From CAYNEO01 sp964396245 (GTDB lineage: Bacteria; Zixibacteria; MSB-5A5; GN15; FEB-12), in the NCBI GenBank assembly GCA_964396245.1, contig CAYNEO010000003.1, positions 80,800 to 144,799 on the forward strand: a DNA stretch of 64,000 bases. Direction: 5' to 3'. Below the pieces are notes generated by a model, which was not told the origin of the DNA, made no database searches, and worked only from the letters and a program-made list of their open reading frames with translations. Positions within the stretch are counted from its first letter, which is position 1. Every line of letters begins with the position of its first letter. Made by a program: the position numbers and the translations under genes. Positions 51,500 to 59,933 of the stretch are shown piece after piece.

Positions 51500-52621
51500 T
51501 CAGAAGTAGTTCAGTATGTGCTGCGCGACATCATCAATCGGCGAGATATGATCGGCCAAACCTGCCTCGATAGCTGCCCGGGGCATGCCGTAGACAACCG
51601 ATGAATTTTCGTCCTGGGCGATAATGATCCCCCCCTGCCGTTTGATTTCGGCCAATCCGGCGGCCCCGTTATTCCCCATGCCGGTCAGGATGACACCCAT
51701 CGAGAAGCGGCCGAACGCTTCCGCAACCGAACGCATCAGAATATCAACGCAGGGATGATACAGCGTCTCTGTCGGCTGATCGGATACGTAAACGTGAGTC
51801 CGGACGCCCTGTTTCCGGACAGTCAGGTGCTGTCCCCCGGGGCAGAGCAACACCGAGCCCGGTTCGAGCGGCTCGCCGTTGACTGCCTCTCTAACCATCA
51901 CCTGCGATGTTGAATTGAGCCGTTCGGCCAGCGATTTGGTGAATGCCGGCGGCATATGCTGGGCAATAACCGCTCCCACCGGCAGATTTCGCGGAAGTCT
52001 CGGAATCACGGCCTGAAGCGCCAGCGGACCGCCTGTCGACGCCCCTACGGCGATGATATTTATCATATGGTCGTATTTCTTGACTACCGGACCGGAAACA
52101 AGCCCTGGTTGCCGCAGTACGGTCACCCCGGACGGTCGAATCTGGCGCGATTCAGCGTGTTGCCGGGAAATCCGTCGGGTCCGAAACCGGCTCATCAACA
52201 GGTGCTTGCGTCTGGTAATGTCCTTGATTTTGGCAATCAGTTCATCGCGTATCTTCACGATATCCAGACTGACATAAGACATCTGCTTGGGGATGAAATC
52301 AACCGCCCCCATCTCCAGCGCATCCAGAGTCGCCTGGGCGCCCTCGGTCGTGATCGACGAGATCATCATGACCGGCACCGGGTTCTTGGCCATGATTTCA
52401 CGGAGCGCCGTCAGACCGTCCATACGCGGCATTTCGATATCCATGGTCACAAGGTCCGGCTTCAGCAAACGCGTTTTTTCCACGCCCTCCTCGCCATTAC
52501 GCGCCGTCCCGATAACCTTGATCGACGGATCCGATTCCAGCATCATGCTTATCGCTTTGCGCATGAAGGCCGAATCGTCCACCACCAGGACCCGTACTGT
52601 CTGTGAAGAGTTTGTACCCAT
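51500..52621 (-). CDS. cheB: Chemotaxis methylesterase CheB with catalytic Asp replaced by Asn
   Basis: 373 residues. Receiver domain (D61 in TMDIEMPRMDG) and methylesterase domain with Ser195 (VGASTGGP) and His222 (IAQHMPPAF). The third triad residue, Asp in the usual GMGxDGA, is Asn318 here (TGMGNNGAAG). The codon reads AAC. CheB removes methyl groups from chemoreceptors and deamidates glutamine. Loss of the triad Asp may weaken or change activity. Last gene of the chemotaxis operon, 12 bases after cheA. Confidence 0.93.
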   Translation of the reverse strand: MGTNSSQTVRVLVVDDSAFMRKAISMMLESDPSIKVIGTARNGEEGVEKTRLLKPDLVTMDIEMPRMDGLTALREIMAKNPVPVMMISSITTEGAQATLDALEMGAVDFIPKQMSYVSLDIVKIRDELIAKIKDITRRKHLLMSRFRTRRISRQHAESRQIRPSGVTVLRQPGLVSGPVVKKYDHMINIIAVGASTGGPLALQAVIPRLPRNLPVGAVIAQHMPPAFTKSLAERLNSTSQVMVREAVNGEPLEPGSVLLCPGGQHLTVRKQGVRTHVYVSDQPTETLYHPCVDILMRSVAEAFGRFSMGVILTGMGNNGAAGLAEIKRQGGIIIAQDENSSVVYGMPRAAIEAGLADHISPIDDVAQHILNYF

Positions 52622-52632
52622 GCGATAAGTCT

Positions 52633-54318
52633 TTAACTGAGCCGCCGTGCCAGGTTGAACAGCCCGAGCAGGTCGACAATCAGCCGAATTCGACCGTCTC
52701 CAAGAATTGTCGCCCCGGCCACCCCCTCGGTGGACCCGAGATAGTCACCCAGCGACTTAATGACAACTTCTTCCTGCCCGAGAAAACGATCTACGTTGAT
52801 CCCGAGTTTCTTCTCGGCCAGGCCTACAATTACTATATATGGCTTCTCCGTCAGGATGAACCCTTCCCGGTCCTCCCGAAGAATAGCGCCCAGGTTGATT
52901 ATCGGGATGACATCTTCTCGAAGACGCAACACGGGTCGCTTGTTGACATAATAGACTTCCGACTGCTCCGTCTTCACTGTTTCCAGAACCGACGCCAGCG
53001 GAAGAATGAAAATTTCCCGGTCCGACTCCACGAGCAATCCCTGGATAATCGCCAGCGTCAGCGGCAGTTTGATCGTCAGGGTCGTACCGACATTCCGCTC
53101 CGACTGCAGTTCGATCAACCCGTTGAGCTTTTCGATATTGGTCCGAACGACATCCATGCCGACTCCGCGCCCCGAGAGATCGGAAACAACTGCGGCCGTG
53201 GAAAATCCCGGCTGGAAGATGAACCCGAACACTTCTCTGTCGGACATCCTCTCGACTTCGGCTTGAGTGGTCAGGCCGCGTTCCACCGCCTTGGCCCGGA
53301 TACCTTCGACATCGAGACCCCGACCGTCGTCGGTCACCCTCACGACGATATTGGAGCCTTCCTGCACCGCGGTCAGCCGGATCGTACCGACAGCCGGCTT
53401 GCCTTTCTTCTCTCGCTCTTCCGGAGATTCTATGCCGTGGTCACACGAATTGCGTATGATATGAACCAGCGGATCACCGATCTCTTCGAGGACCGATTTG
53501 TCGACCTCGGTGTCCTCACCGGACACTATTAGCTCGACCTGCTTACCCGCCTCACGGCCGAGATCGCGCACGAGGCGCGGGAATCGGCTGAACACCTTGC
53601 TGATCGGCTGCATCCGCATCTTCATGACGGCCAGTTGAATCTCGGTCGTGATATAATTGATCGTGGCGGAGGCCCGGTTGACGTCTGCTATCGCCGTATT
53701 GTGCTCGTTATCTTTTATAATCTTGCCCACCGTCTGCACCAGGCTGTTCCTGCCCAGAACCAGCTCCCCCATGAGATTCATCAGCGAATCAAGCCGTTCA
53801 ACGTCCACCCGCAATGTCTGATCGACCGGTTTCTTTTCGTGAGCGGGTTTGCCGGTGACAGCGCCCTGAGCGCCGGATGACGGCTTTGCTGCGGAACCGA
53901 CCACCGACTGCTCGCCTTCGGCGAGCGCAACCAACCGCGCGATAATGCTATCGAGTTCGACCGCTTCCAGTTTGCCTTCACGCACGTTGTCCAGAAGCGC
54001 CTTCAGTGAGTCCAGCGACTCCAGCAGGATGTCCATAACTTCCGGCGTGACCGCCATCTCGGCTTTCCGGAGTTTGTTCAGGACATCTTCCATCTTGTGC
54101 GTGAGGGTGGAAACCTGGTCGAAGCCGAGAAAACTGGATGTCCCCTTGATGGTATGCGCCGCCCGGAAAATCTCGTTCAGAAGATCGAGATCCTCGCGGG
54201 CCGATTCGAGTTTTACGAGATTGGTGTCGAGCGACTCGATAAGCTCGTCCGCTTCCACAAGGAAATCACCGATGATTTCCTTCAACTCGTCTTGGTCCAG
54301 ATCCAGTTCGCCCGACAT
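52633..54318 (-). CDS. cheA: Chemotaxis histidine kinase CheA, lacking the P2 domain
   Basis: 561 residues. P1 Hpt domain (phospho-His H55 in RAAHTIKGTSSFLGF), then a linker of only ~40 residues (about 130-170) where the CheY-binding P2 domain would be, dimerisation P3 (LDSLMNLMGELVLGRNSLVQ), P4 kinase (HIIRNSCDHGIE, DDGRGLD, FQPGFST, GRGVGMDVVRTNI) and CheW-like P5 at the C-terminus. It phosphorylates CheY and CheB. Lack of P2 is a visible departure from the enteric type. CheW and receptors are not in this window. Confidence 0.95.
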   Translation of the reverse strand: MSGELDLDQDELKEIIGDFLVEADELIESLDTNLVKLESAREDLDLLNEIFRAAHTIKGTSSFLGFDQVSTLTHKMEDVLNKLRKAEMAVTPEVMDILLESLDSLKALLDNVREGKLEAVELDSIIARLVALAEGEQSVVGSAAKPSSGAQGAVTGKPAHEKKPVDQTLRVDVERLDSLMNLMGELVLGRNSLVQTVGKIIKDNEHNTAIADVNRASATINYITTEIQLAVMKMRMQPISKVFSRFPRLVRDLGREAGKQVELIVSGEDTEVDKSVLEEIGDPLVHIIRNSCDHGIESPEEREKKGKPAVGTIRLTAVQEGSNIVVRVTDDGRGLDVEGIRAKAVERGLTTQAEVERMSDREVFGFIFQPGFSTAAVVSDLSGRGVGMDVVRTNIEKLNGLIELQSERNVGTTLTIKLPLTLAIIQGLLVESDREIFILPLASVLETVKTEQSEVYYVNKRPVLRLREDVIPIINLGAILREDREGFILTEKPYIVIVGLAEKKLGINVDRFLGQEEVVIKSLGDYLGSTEGVAGATILGDGRIRLIVDLLGLFNLARRLS

Positions 54319-54332
54319 ATCGTATTCTTATC

Positions 54333-54932
54333 CTATTTCTTTCCGGCTCTTACGAAAATCGAATCTACGTCAGCCTGTTCGGCTTTTTTCTCGGCCATGT
54401 CCGCATGCGGATCGAAAATGCGCACTTTCTTCGTACTGGCGTGGGAATCTTCTTCATCCAGACTCTTGCCGTCCAAGAGCGCCAGTATCTGGTGGAGCCT
54501 CGCTTCGATGTCTTCCAGCAGTGACGCGGCGTGGTTAATCTGCTGCGCCGTGATATCCTGAAATTGCAGCGACTCCATGATCAGGTACGCGCCGTCGAGG
54601 TTGGCGTTCGCCTTTTGAATCAGTTCTCCAAAAACCTTGTTCTTCCCCTTGTCGCCGGCCGTCTCGGCCAGCGATTTCAGGCTGGCCAGTTCGTTGACAA
54701 CTTCTTCTTCACGCTGGGTAATTAACTCGATTGTATCGAGCATCTTCTGCGTCGCCGCTTCCGTCTGCTGGCTTATTTTGTCGAGTTGAGTGGTGGCCTT
54801 AGGAACTTGTTCGTGAGTCTTCTCCAGCGGGCTTTTCATCGTTCGAAACGTATCGATTATGCCGTTTATCGCCGCTGTCAGTTCCCTGATCTCTTTGTGA
54901 ATTCTGCCCCTCAACACTTCGGGTTGTGTCAT
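54333..54932 (-). CDS. cheZ: CheY-P phosphatase CheZ
   Basis: 199 residues. Long helical hairpin with the phosphatase motif at D126-Q130 (SLQFQDITAQQI) and the C-terminal CheY-binding segment (QADVDSIFVRAGKK). CheZ speeds CheY-P hydrolysis. Situated between cheY and cheA. Typical of proteobacteria, also found in other phyla. The hydrolase motif and the C-terminal peptide together make the call firm. Confidence 0.88.
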   Translation of the reverse strand: MTQPEVLRGRIHKEIRELTAAINGIIDTFRTMKSPLEKTHEQVPKATTQLDKISQQTEAATQKMLDTIELITQREEEVVNELASLKSLAETAGDKGKNKVFGELIQKANANLDGAYLIMESLQFQDITAQQINHAASLLEDIEARLHQILALLDGKSLDEEDSHASTKKVRIFDPHADMAEKKAEQADVDSIFVRAGKK

Positions 54933-54958
54933 GATGACCTCCGGGTGAGCCGATACCG

Positions 54959-55351
54959 CTATCCGGCCAGTGTTTGCTCAATCTTTGCTTTGAGGGTGTC
55001 CGGCGTGAACGGTTTGACAATGTAGTTGTTCACTCCGGCTTTCATTGCATCGAGAATGTCTTCCTTGACCGACCGCGTGGTCACCATCAGCACCGGCAGG
55101 CTCTTGAATTCCTCAATGGAGCGCAGGCTGGTGACAAACGTCAGACCATCCATCTCGGGCATGTTCCAGTCGGTGATCACGAAATCGACCTTCTCGACTT
55201 TCATCTTGGCGAGCGCATCCCTCCCGTCCGTTGCCTCCACGACATCGGTAAAGCCGGCCCGCTTGAGCGTGTTGATAATAATCCGGCGCATGGTCGGACT
55301 GTCATCAACCGCCATGATCTTCAGTTCCCCCAGAGGTGTGTGCTTCTCCAT
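54959..55351 (-). CDS. cheY: Response regulator CheY
   Basis: 130 residues, a single receiver: D16/D17 acidic pair, phospho-Asp D61 in VITDWNMPEMDG, conserved Thr in LMVTTRS and Lys in NNYIVKPFTPDT. The WNMPEMDG signature with the following CheZ and CheA genes identifies the motor-binding CheY. An N-terminal ~8-residue extension (MEKHTPLG) precedes the usual start. Confidence 0.93.
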   Translation of the reverse strand: MEKHTPLGELKIMAVDDSPTMRRIIINTLKRAGFTDVVEATDGRDALAKMKVEKVDFVITDWNMPEMDGLTFVTSLRSIEEFKSLPVLMVTTRSVKEDILDAMKAGVNNYIVKPFTPDTLKAKIEQTLAG

Positions 55352-55364
55352 AATAATCCAGCCT

Positions 55365-55736
55365 TCATTCGAGATATTTATTCACTTCATCGATCAGCAC
55401 CGATGACTTGAACGGCTTCACCAGGTAAGAATCGGCGCCCACGGCCATGCCGCGTTCGCGGTCATCATCGCCGTCCTCGGACGACAGGATGATAATCGGG
55501 ATGTTCTGGTGCCTGGTGTTGTTCCGCAAGGTCTCTATCAGCGCATACCCGTCCAGGTTGGGCATATTCAGGTCGGTGATGACCAGGTCGACACTCTTCT
55601 CCAGACCCGATAGCGTCTCCACTGCCTCCATCCCGTCGCTGGCGGCAATCACGGTAAACCCCTTGTTCTTCAGTGAGATCGAGACGAATTTGACCACGGT
55701 CGGCGAATCGTCCACGACTAAAATTGTCTGACTCAT
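55365..55736 (-). CDS. Second single-domain response regulator
   Basis: 123 residues from ATG 55736 (AGGAAG ahead). Phospho-Asp D55 in VITDLNMPNLDG, DD pair at 9-10, and SYLVKPFKSSVL. It resembles PilG/CheY-like regulators rather than motor CheY, and could be an alternative output or phosphate sink of CheA. Located between cheY and cheR. Confidence 0.88.
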   Translation of the reverse strand: MSQTILVVDDSPTVVKFVSISLKNKGFTVIAASDGMEAVETLSGLEKSVDLVITDLNMPNLDGYALIETLRNNTRHQNIPIIILSSEDGDDDRERGMAVGADSYLVKPFKSSVLIDEVNKYLE

Positions 55737-55756
55737 ATCACGTCTTCCTGTATCTA

Positions 55757-56779
55757 TCAACCAGCGTTTCTTCCCGTTTTTGCACCCACACCGACCGGCT
55801 TGATGTGCTTGAGGAGTTCCACGGCCCGGTTTTTGCCGTCTGTCCCCGCCGGTTCACGCCCCGAGCTACTGGCGATCTCAATGCCGGCCGAGACTATCGG
55901 GGACGACCCCGTCCCGGTTCCGACGACTTCCTTTTGATAAACCAGCGCATTTTTGAAATACACCAGCCTGAACGCCTTTGAGACCCCGTGCAGTGTCTCC
56001 GAATGGCCTATATAAAAATACCCCCCGGGCCGCAGCGCGTTGTAGTAGCGCCGCACCAGTTCCTTCTTGGCTTCATCCGAGAAATAGATCATCACGTTGC
56101 GGCAGAATATGACATCCATGTTCAATACCGCCGACGTGCGCCGCGGGTCGTTCAGGTTCATATATGAAAATTTCACCAGTGACCGTACTTCCGGCTTCAC
56201 CTGGTACACATCCCCGTTCTTGGTGAAGTATCGTGTCAGTATCTCCGGCTTCACATTTCGCAACGTCGGCCCCGAGTATTCCGCCGAACGCGCGCGGCGG
56301 AGAGTTTCTTCCGAGATGTCGTTCGCGATAATTTCTATCTGCCATCCATTCAGCGTGATCAATCTGTCGAGTATGAGCATCGCCAGCGTATACGGCTCTT
56401 CCCCCGTCGAGCAGCCGGCCGACCAGACACGGAGCGTTTTTGAACCCGATGACGCCATCTTCTCCTTGAGTATCAGCGGCAGCACTTCCTCGGAGAATGA
56501 CAGCAACTGCGGTTCATTCCGAAAAAAGCTCGTTTCGTTGGTCGTTACCAGTTCCATGAGCCTGTTGAATTCAGCTTGAGACGCGTCGTACTTCACGTGA
56601 TAGAAATAATCGCGCACGCTTCTGATATCGAGGTCGGCCATGCGCTTGGCCAGCCTGTTTCTGACCAGGTACGCCTTGTTCTCAGCGAAATAGATACCGC
56701 TTCGTTCATGAATGAAATCGCGGATCATAAGAAACTCGTCCGTTGACATCTGGATGTCGGCTTCAGCAGTGGCGAGCAT
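55757..56779 (-). CDS. cheR: Chemoreceptor methyltransferase CheR
   Basis: 340 residues, longer than the ~285 of enteric CheR. The N-terminal helical domain (about 10-80) is followed by the SAM-binding GCSTGEEPYTLAMLIL, the FCRNVMIYFSDEAKKELVR motif and GGYFYIGHSETLHG. The last ~50 residues are a Gly/Ala/Ser-rich tail. It methylates receptor glutamates. A good AAGGGAT ribosome-binding site supports the M1 start. Confidence 0.94.
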   Translation of the reverse strand: MLATAEADIQMSTDEFLMIRDFIHERSGIYFAENKAYLVRNRLAKRMADLDIRSVRDYFYHVKYDASQAEFNRLMELVTTNETSFFRNEPQLLSFSEEVLPLILKEKMASSGSKTLRVWSAGCSTGEEPYTLAMLILDRLITLNGWQIEIIANDISEETLRRARSAEYSGPTLRNVKPEILTRYFTKNGDVYQVKPEVRSLVKFSYMNLNDPRRTSAVLNMDVIFCRNVMIYFSDEAKKELVRRYYNALRPGGYFYIGHSETLHGVSKAFRLVYFKNALVYQKEVVGTGTGSSPIVSAGIEIASSSGREPAGTDGKNRAVELLKHIKPVGVGAKTGRNAG

Positions 56780-56820
56780 GTCTATCCCTTGTTAGTCCGG
56801 GCGTGTCGAACGACGCGCCG

Positions 56821-57195
56821 TCACCCCTTTTGCTTCGTCATTTGGGCTTTCAGTGTCTTGAACAGCTCGTTGATATTGAAGGGCTTGATGATGTAGTCGG
56901 CCACATGCGCCCTGAGGGCCGCCACCGCCGTGTCCACCGACGGATAACCGGTCATCAGCACCACCGGCAGGTCAGGATGCGCCTTGCCCACTTCTTCGGC
57001 GAGCGCCAATCCGTCCATCACCGGCATCTTGATATCGGTCAGTACCAGGTCGACCTGCTTATTCTCAAGAATCTTGAGCGCTTTCTCTCCCGTTTCCGCG
57101 ACCACGATATCCCAACCCTGGCCGCTGAAAAAATCATAGAGGAGATCGCGAATCAATAGCTCGTCGTCGACCACCAGGATTGACGGGTTTTCCAT
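56821..57195 (-). CDS. Third single-domain response regulator
   Basis: 124 residues. Phospho-Asp D54 in LTDIKMPVMDG, DE pair at 10-12, conserved Lys in YIIKPFNINELF. No output domain. Its ATG overlaps the HEAT-gene stop by one base (TGATG), so it is coupled to that gene and may work with it. NtrC-receiver-like more than CheY-like in detail. Confidence 0.88.
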   Translation of the reverse strand: MENPSILVVDDELLIRDLLYDFFSGQGWDIVVAETGEKALKILENKQVDLVLTDIKMPVMDGLALAEEVGKAHPDLPVVLMTGYPSVDTAVAALRAHVADYIIKPFNINELFKTLKAQMTKQKG

Positions 57196-59102
57196 CAGTA
57201 TGTGCTCCCAATTGTTGTCAAGGCAAGTCGGGCGGCCTCGGCAAGGTCTTTGTTTTTATCGCCTCGTAACTGCTGCAACACGGGCAGCACTTCGGCGCTT
57301 CTCATTTGCGAGAGCGCCTTGACTGCCGCAATTTTGATTATGTCATGATCGCTTGTCAGGTGCGGAATGATATACCGTGCCAGCGACTCGTCGCCCAGTT
57401 CGCCAATCGCGTTGATGGTGTGGTATTTCACCCAGACGTCCGGATCATCGAGCAGCATGCGGATATCCTGGATCGCTTCCGCCCCCTTCAGCGCGATCAG
57501 GGTCGACACGGCCGCCTTGCGGACCGAGTTGTTTTCATCGTTGAGCGCCATCACGATCGGCTCGTGATTGGCGACCTCACCGATCCGGGCCAGCGAGTTT
57601 ATGGCCAGGCGACGGATTCCGGGATCGGGATGATTGATCGCCCGCAACAGCGGATCGACAACCTCCGACTCACCGATCCATCCCAGCGCGGTCACTGCCA
57701 GTCGCTGACGTTCCGTATCTTCGTGGTACAGGTCGGCGTTGAATTTCGCGACCACTTTCGGACCGCCGATAATGATCAGCGCCCCGACCGCCGACTCGCG
57801 GACATCCGGATACTTGTCTTCCAGACCCTTGAAAATGAAATCAACGTCATCGAAACCGGCCACCCACCCGAGAGCCGAGAACGCCGCCGAACGGACGTGA
57901 CCGATGGGATCCATCGCCAGTTTGCGCAGGACACTGATCGCACCCGCGTAGCCGGATATCCCCAGCGCGTGGGCCAGTTTCTGCCTGATTTCCGGATCAG
58001 GATCGCTCGCCAGTTTAGCGAGTTCTTCCGCCATCTCGGCGTCAACAAACTCCTGAACGATATCCAGCAGCTTAAGCTTGAGACCGGTGGAGGCGCGGAA
58101 CAGCTTCCGGACCAGGATTTCACCCGCCTCCTTGCCGGCGTCGGTCAAAATCTCGGTGATCTGTTTAACGGTCTCTTCGTCGGCGTAGTCGATGACGTCC
58201 AGTAATCCCTGCAGTACGCTGGTCGGGTGCCAGTCTCTCAAACGCTCCAGCATGAAATCCGTGATTTCCCTGTTCCTGTTACGCATGCCGTCGAACAGGA
58301 ACTCGAGATAATCTTCCAGCGGCAGCTCGATTTCGGTTTTGAAACGATACCGGGCGCTGATTCGGATCACCGCCATCATCGCCGCTTCGCCAATCAGTCG
58401 CTCGTCGCTCTTCAGGCACGGCGCCAGCTTTGCCAGCGACTCTTTCTGCCCGATATTGCCGATCGCCTCGATGACCGCATACTGGATAATTGGATCATTG
58501 ACCCCCATCACCTCGTAAAGATCCTCCAGCGCCGAGGGATCGCCGATCTTGCCAAGCGCTTCAATCGCCTGGAGCTGGACATCATCACTTTTCTTGAACG
58601 CCGCGATCAGGTGCGGCACTGCCTCCGGTGCGCCGATTTCCCCCAGCGCCTCGGCGGCCGAACAGACCACGTTCGAGTTATTATCCCACAGTTTCTCGCA
58701 CAACACCCCCACGGCACGCGGGTCCTGTATCAGACCGAGCGTGTCCACAATGAACTTGCGGACGTCGTGGTCGTCGTTGTTGATCTCTTCGATCAACGAT
58801 GGCACCGCTTCGGAACCGATCCTGACCAGGATTTCCGAAGCCAGGTTACGGCTGCCGATGTCATCGTGCCCCAGAAAGCGAATCAGCAACTGCGCCGCCG
58901 TCGGCCCCTTGATCTGTGCCAGGTAATCGGCTGCCAGCTCGCGAATACCGAGATCCGGATCCTCGATAGCCAGCACCAGCCCGGCCACCGCCTCATCCTC
59001 GGTATGCGTGCTCAGTTCCTTGACCGCTTCTTCCCGTTCGTAAAAATCGGCCGACTGCAATCTGGTCAGCAGGACGCCGATTCGTTCTATGACATTCTCC
59101 AT
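57195..59102 (-). CDS. HEAT-repeat scaffold protein in the chemotaxis/partner-switch operon
   Basis: 635 residues composed of about 20 HEAT-like repeats of ~31 residues (repeating Leu/Ala helices such as AVPHLIAAFKKSDDVQLQAI and DRLIGEAAMMAVIRIS). No catalytic motif, signal peptide or membrane segment. HEAT solenoids bind other proteins. It stands between the STAS antagonist and a response regulator, translationally coupled to the latter. The structure is clear; the role is not known and a link between the partner switch and chemotaxis is inference. Confidence 0.9.
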   Translation of the reverse strand: MENVIERIGVLLTRLQSADFYEREEAVKELSTHTEDEAVAGLVLAIEDPDLGIRELAADYLAQIKGPTAAQLLIRFLGHDDIGSRNLASEILVRIGSEAVPSLIEEINNDDHDVRKFIVDTLGLIQDPRAVGVLCEKLWDNNSNVVCSAAEALGEIGAPEAVPHLIAAFKKSDDVQLQAIEALGKIGDPSALEDLYEVMGVNDPIIQYAVIEAIGNIGQKESLAKLAPCLKSDERLIGEAAMMAVIRISARYRFKTEIELPLEDYLEFLFDGMRNRNREITDFMLERLRDWHPTSVLQGLLDVIDYADEETVKQITEILTDAGKEAGEILVRKLFRASTGLKLKLLDIVQEFVDAEMAEELAKLASDPDPEIRQKLAHALGISGYAGAISVLRKLAMDPIGHVRSAAFSALGWVAGFDDVDFIFKGLEDKYPDVRESAVGALIIIGGPKVVAKFNADLYHEDTERQRLAVTALGWIGESEVVDPLLRAINHPDPGIRRLAINSLARIGEVANHEPIVMALNDENNSVRKAAVSTLIALKGAEAIQDIRMLLDDPDVWVKYHTINAIGELGDESLARYIIPHLTSDHDIIKIAAVKALSQMRSAEVLPVLQQLRGDKNKDLAEAARLALTTIGSTY

Positions 59103-59134
59103 TGTGCGCTACCCCTTTGGAGGTCCTGCCCCCG

Positions 59135-59485
59135 TTAACTCGTTGCGACCGTCTGGTACGATGTCAGCGCCTCTTCCTCGGTCGGATAGATCTCGAAGAT
59201 GTGAGACAACTGCGTGATGTCGAAGATTTCCTGGACATAGCCGGCCAGGTTCGACAGCGTCAGGCGACCCTTCAACAGCCGCGTTTCTTTCATGATCGAA
59301 ACCAGCGAACCCAGGCCGGAGCTATTGATAAACTCCACCTTGGCCAGGTTGAGATGGATGGAAGTGGTGTTCTTCTGGAACACCTTCCTGATCTCTTCTT
59401 TCAACGTCGTGCCGCTGGCCAGATCGAGCCGTCCGGTCAGGCTCAACACCGCGGTCCCGTTCTCTTCGCGCTTTATGATGTCCAT
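59135..59485 (-). CDS. STAS-domain anti-sigma-factor antagonist
   Basis: 116 residues from ATG 59485, which has GGAGGA just before it. SpoIIAA/RsbV type: INSSGLGSL at 53-61 with the serine that RsbW-type kinases phosphorylate, then LSNLAGYVQEIFDI. It would be freed when dephosphorylated by the PP2C phosphatase and bind the RsbW-like kinase. Directly after the kinase gene in the operon, as in classic rsb modules. A longer frame upstream overlaps the kinase gene and was not used. Confidence 0.9.
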   Translation of the reverse strand: MDIIKREENGTAVLSLTGRLDLASGTTLKEEIRKVFQKNTTSIHLNLAKVEFINSSGLGSLVSIMKETRLLKGRLTLSNLAGYVQEIFDITQLSHIFEIYPTEEEALTSYQTVATS

Positions 59486-59511
59486 TACTTCCTCCACTAA
59501 CGGAGTTACAG

Positions 59512-59931
59512 TTACGTGTTTGCCTTTTGTAATCTTTCCACCGAAATCAAGACCCGCAATCCCCCCGATTCGTTCTCTTCGAATACGACTCCGCTGGCGC
59601 AATGCCGAATCAGGTCGACACCCCGACCGTTTTCGGCCATCAGCTCCGGGGGACGCTTGTTGCGTATCTGCTCCAACCCCCCCTTACCCTCGTCGACTAT
59701 ATCGGCGGTTATGCTGTCTTCGTTTATCTCGATGTGGATTTTTATCTTTTTCTTGCGATTGCGCTGGTTGCCATGAACCAGCGCGTTGGTGAAAGCCTCG
59801 GAAATCACGAGCGAGACCCGCTGGTAAACTTCACCATCCACGCCGTTCGACTGCAGCACAGCGGTGACGTCGTCGAGCATCTCGTCTTCAGATTCCGCGA
59901 CCGAAAAGTAAGTAAAATCATATGTCGGCAT
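59512..59931 (-). CDS. RsbW-like serine kinase / anti-sigma-type ATPase
   Basis: 139 residues from ATG 59931, two bases after the phosphatase stop. HATPase_c_2 fold: N box SEAFTNALVHGN (44-55) and G box NGRGVDLIRH (101-110). Such proteins phosphorylate STAS antagonists and may sequester a sigma factor. Here the downstream target is unknown. A longer open frame begins inside the phosphatase gene and lacks support. Confidence 0.9.
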   Translation of the reverse strand: MPTYDFTYFSVAESEDEMLDDVTAVLQSNGVDGEVYQRVSLVISEAFTNALVHGNQRNRKKKIKIHIEINEDSITADIVDEGKGGLEQIRNKRPPELMAENGRGVDLIRHCASGVVFEENESGGLRVLISVERLQKANT

Positions 59932-59933
59932 GG

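Noticed and set aside
57306..59138. Two long plus-strand frames opposite the HEAT-repeat gene
   Set aside because: Mirror of repeated codons in the HEAT gene; no domain and no ribosome-binding site.
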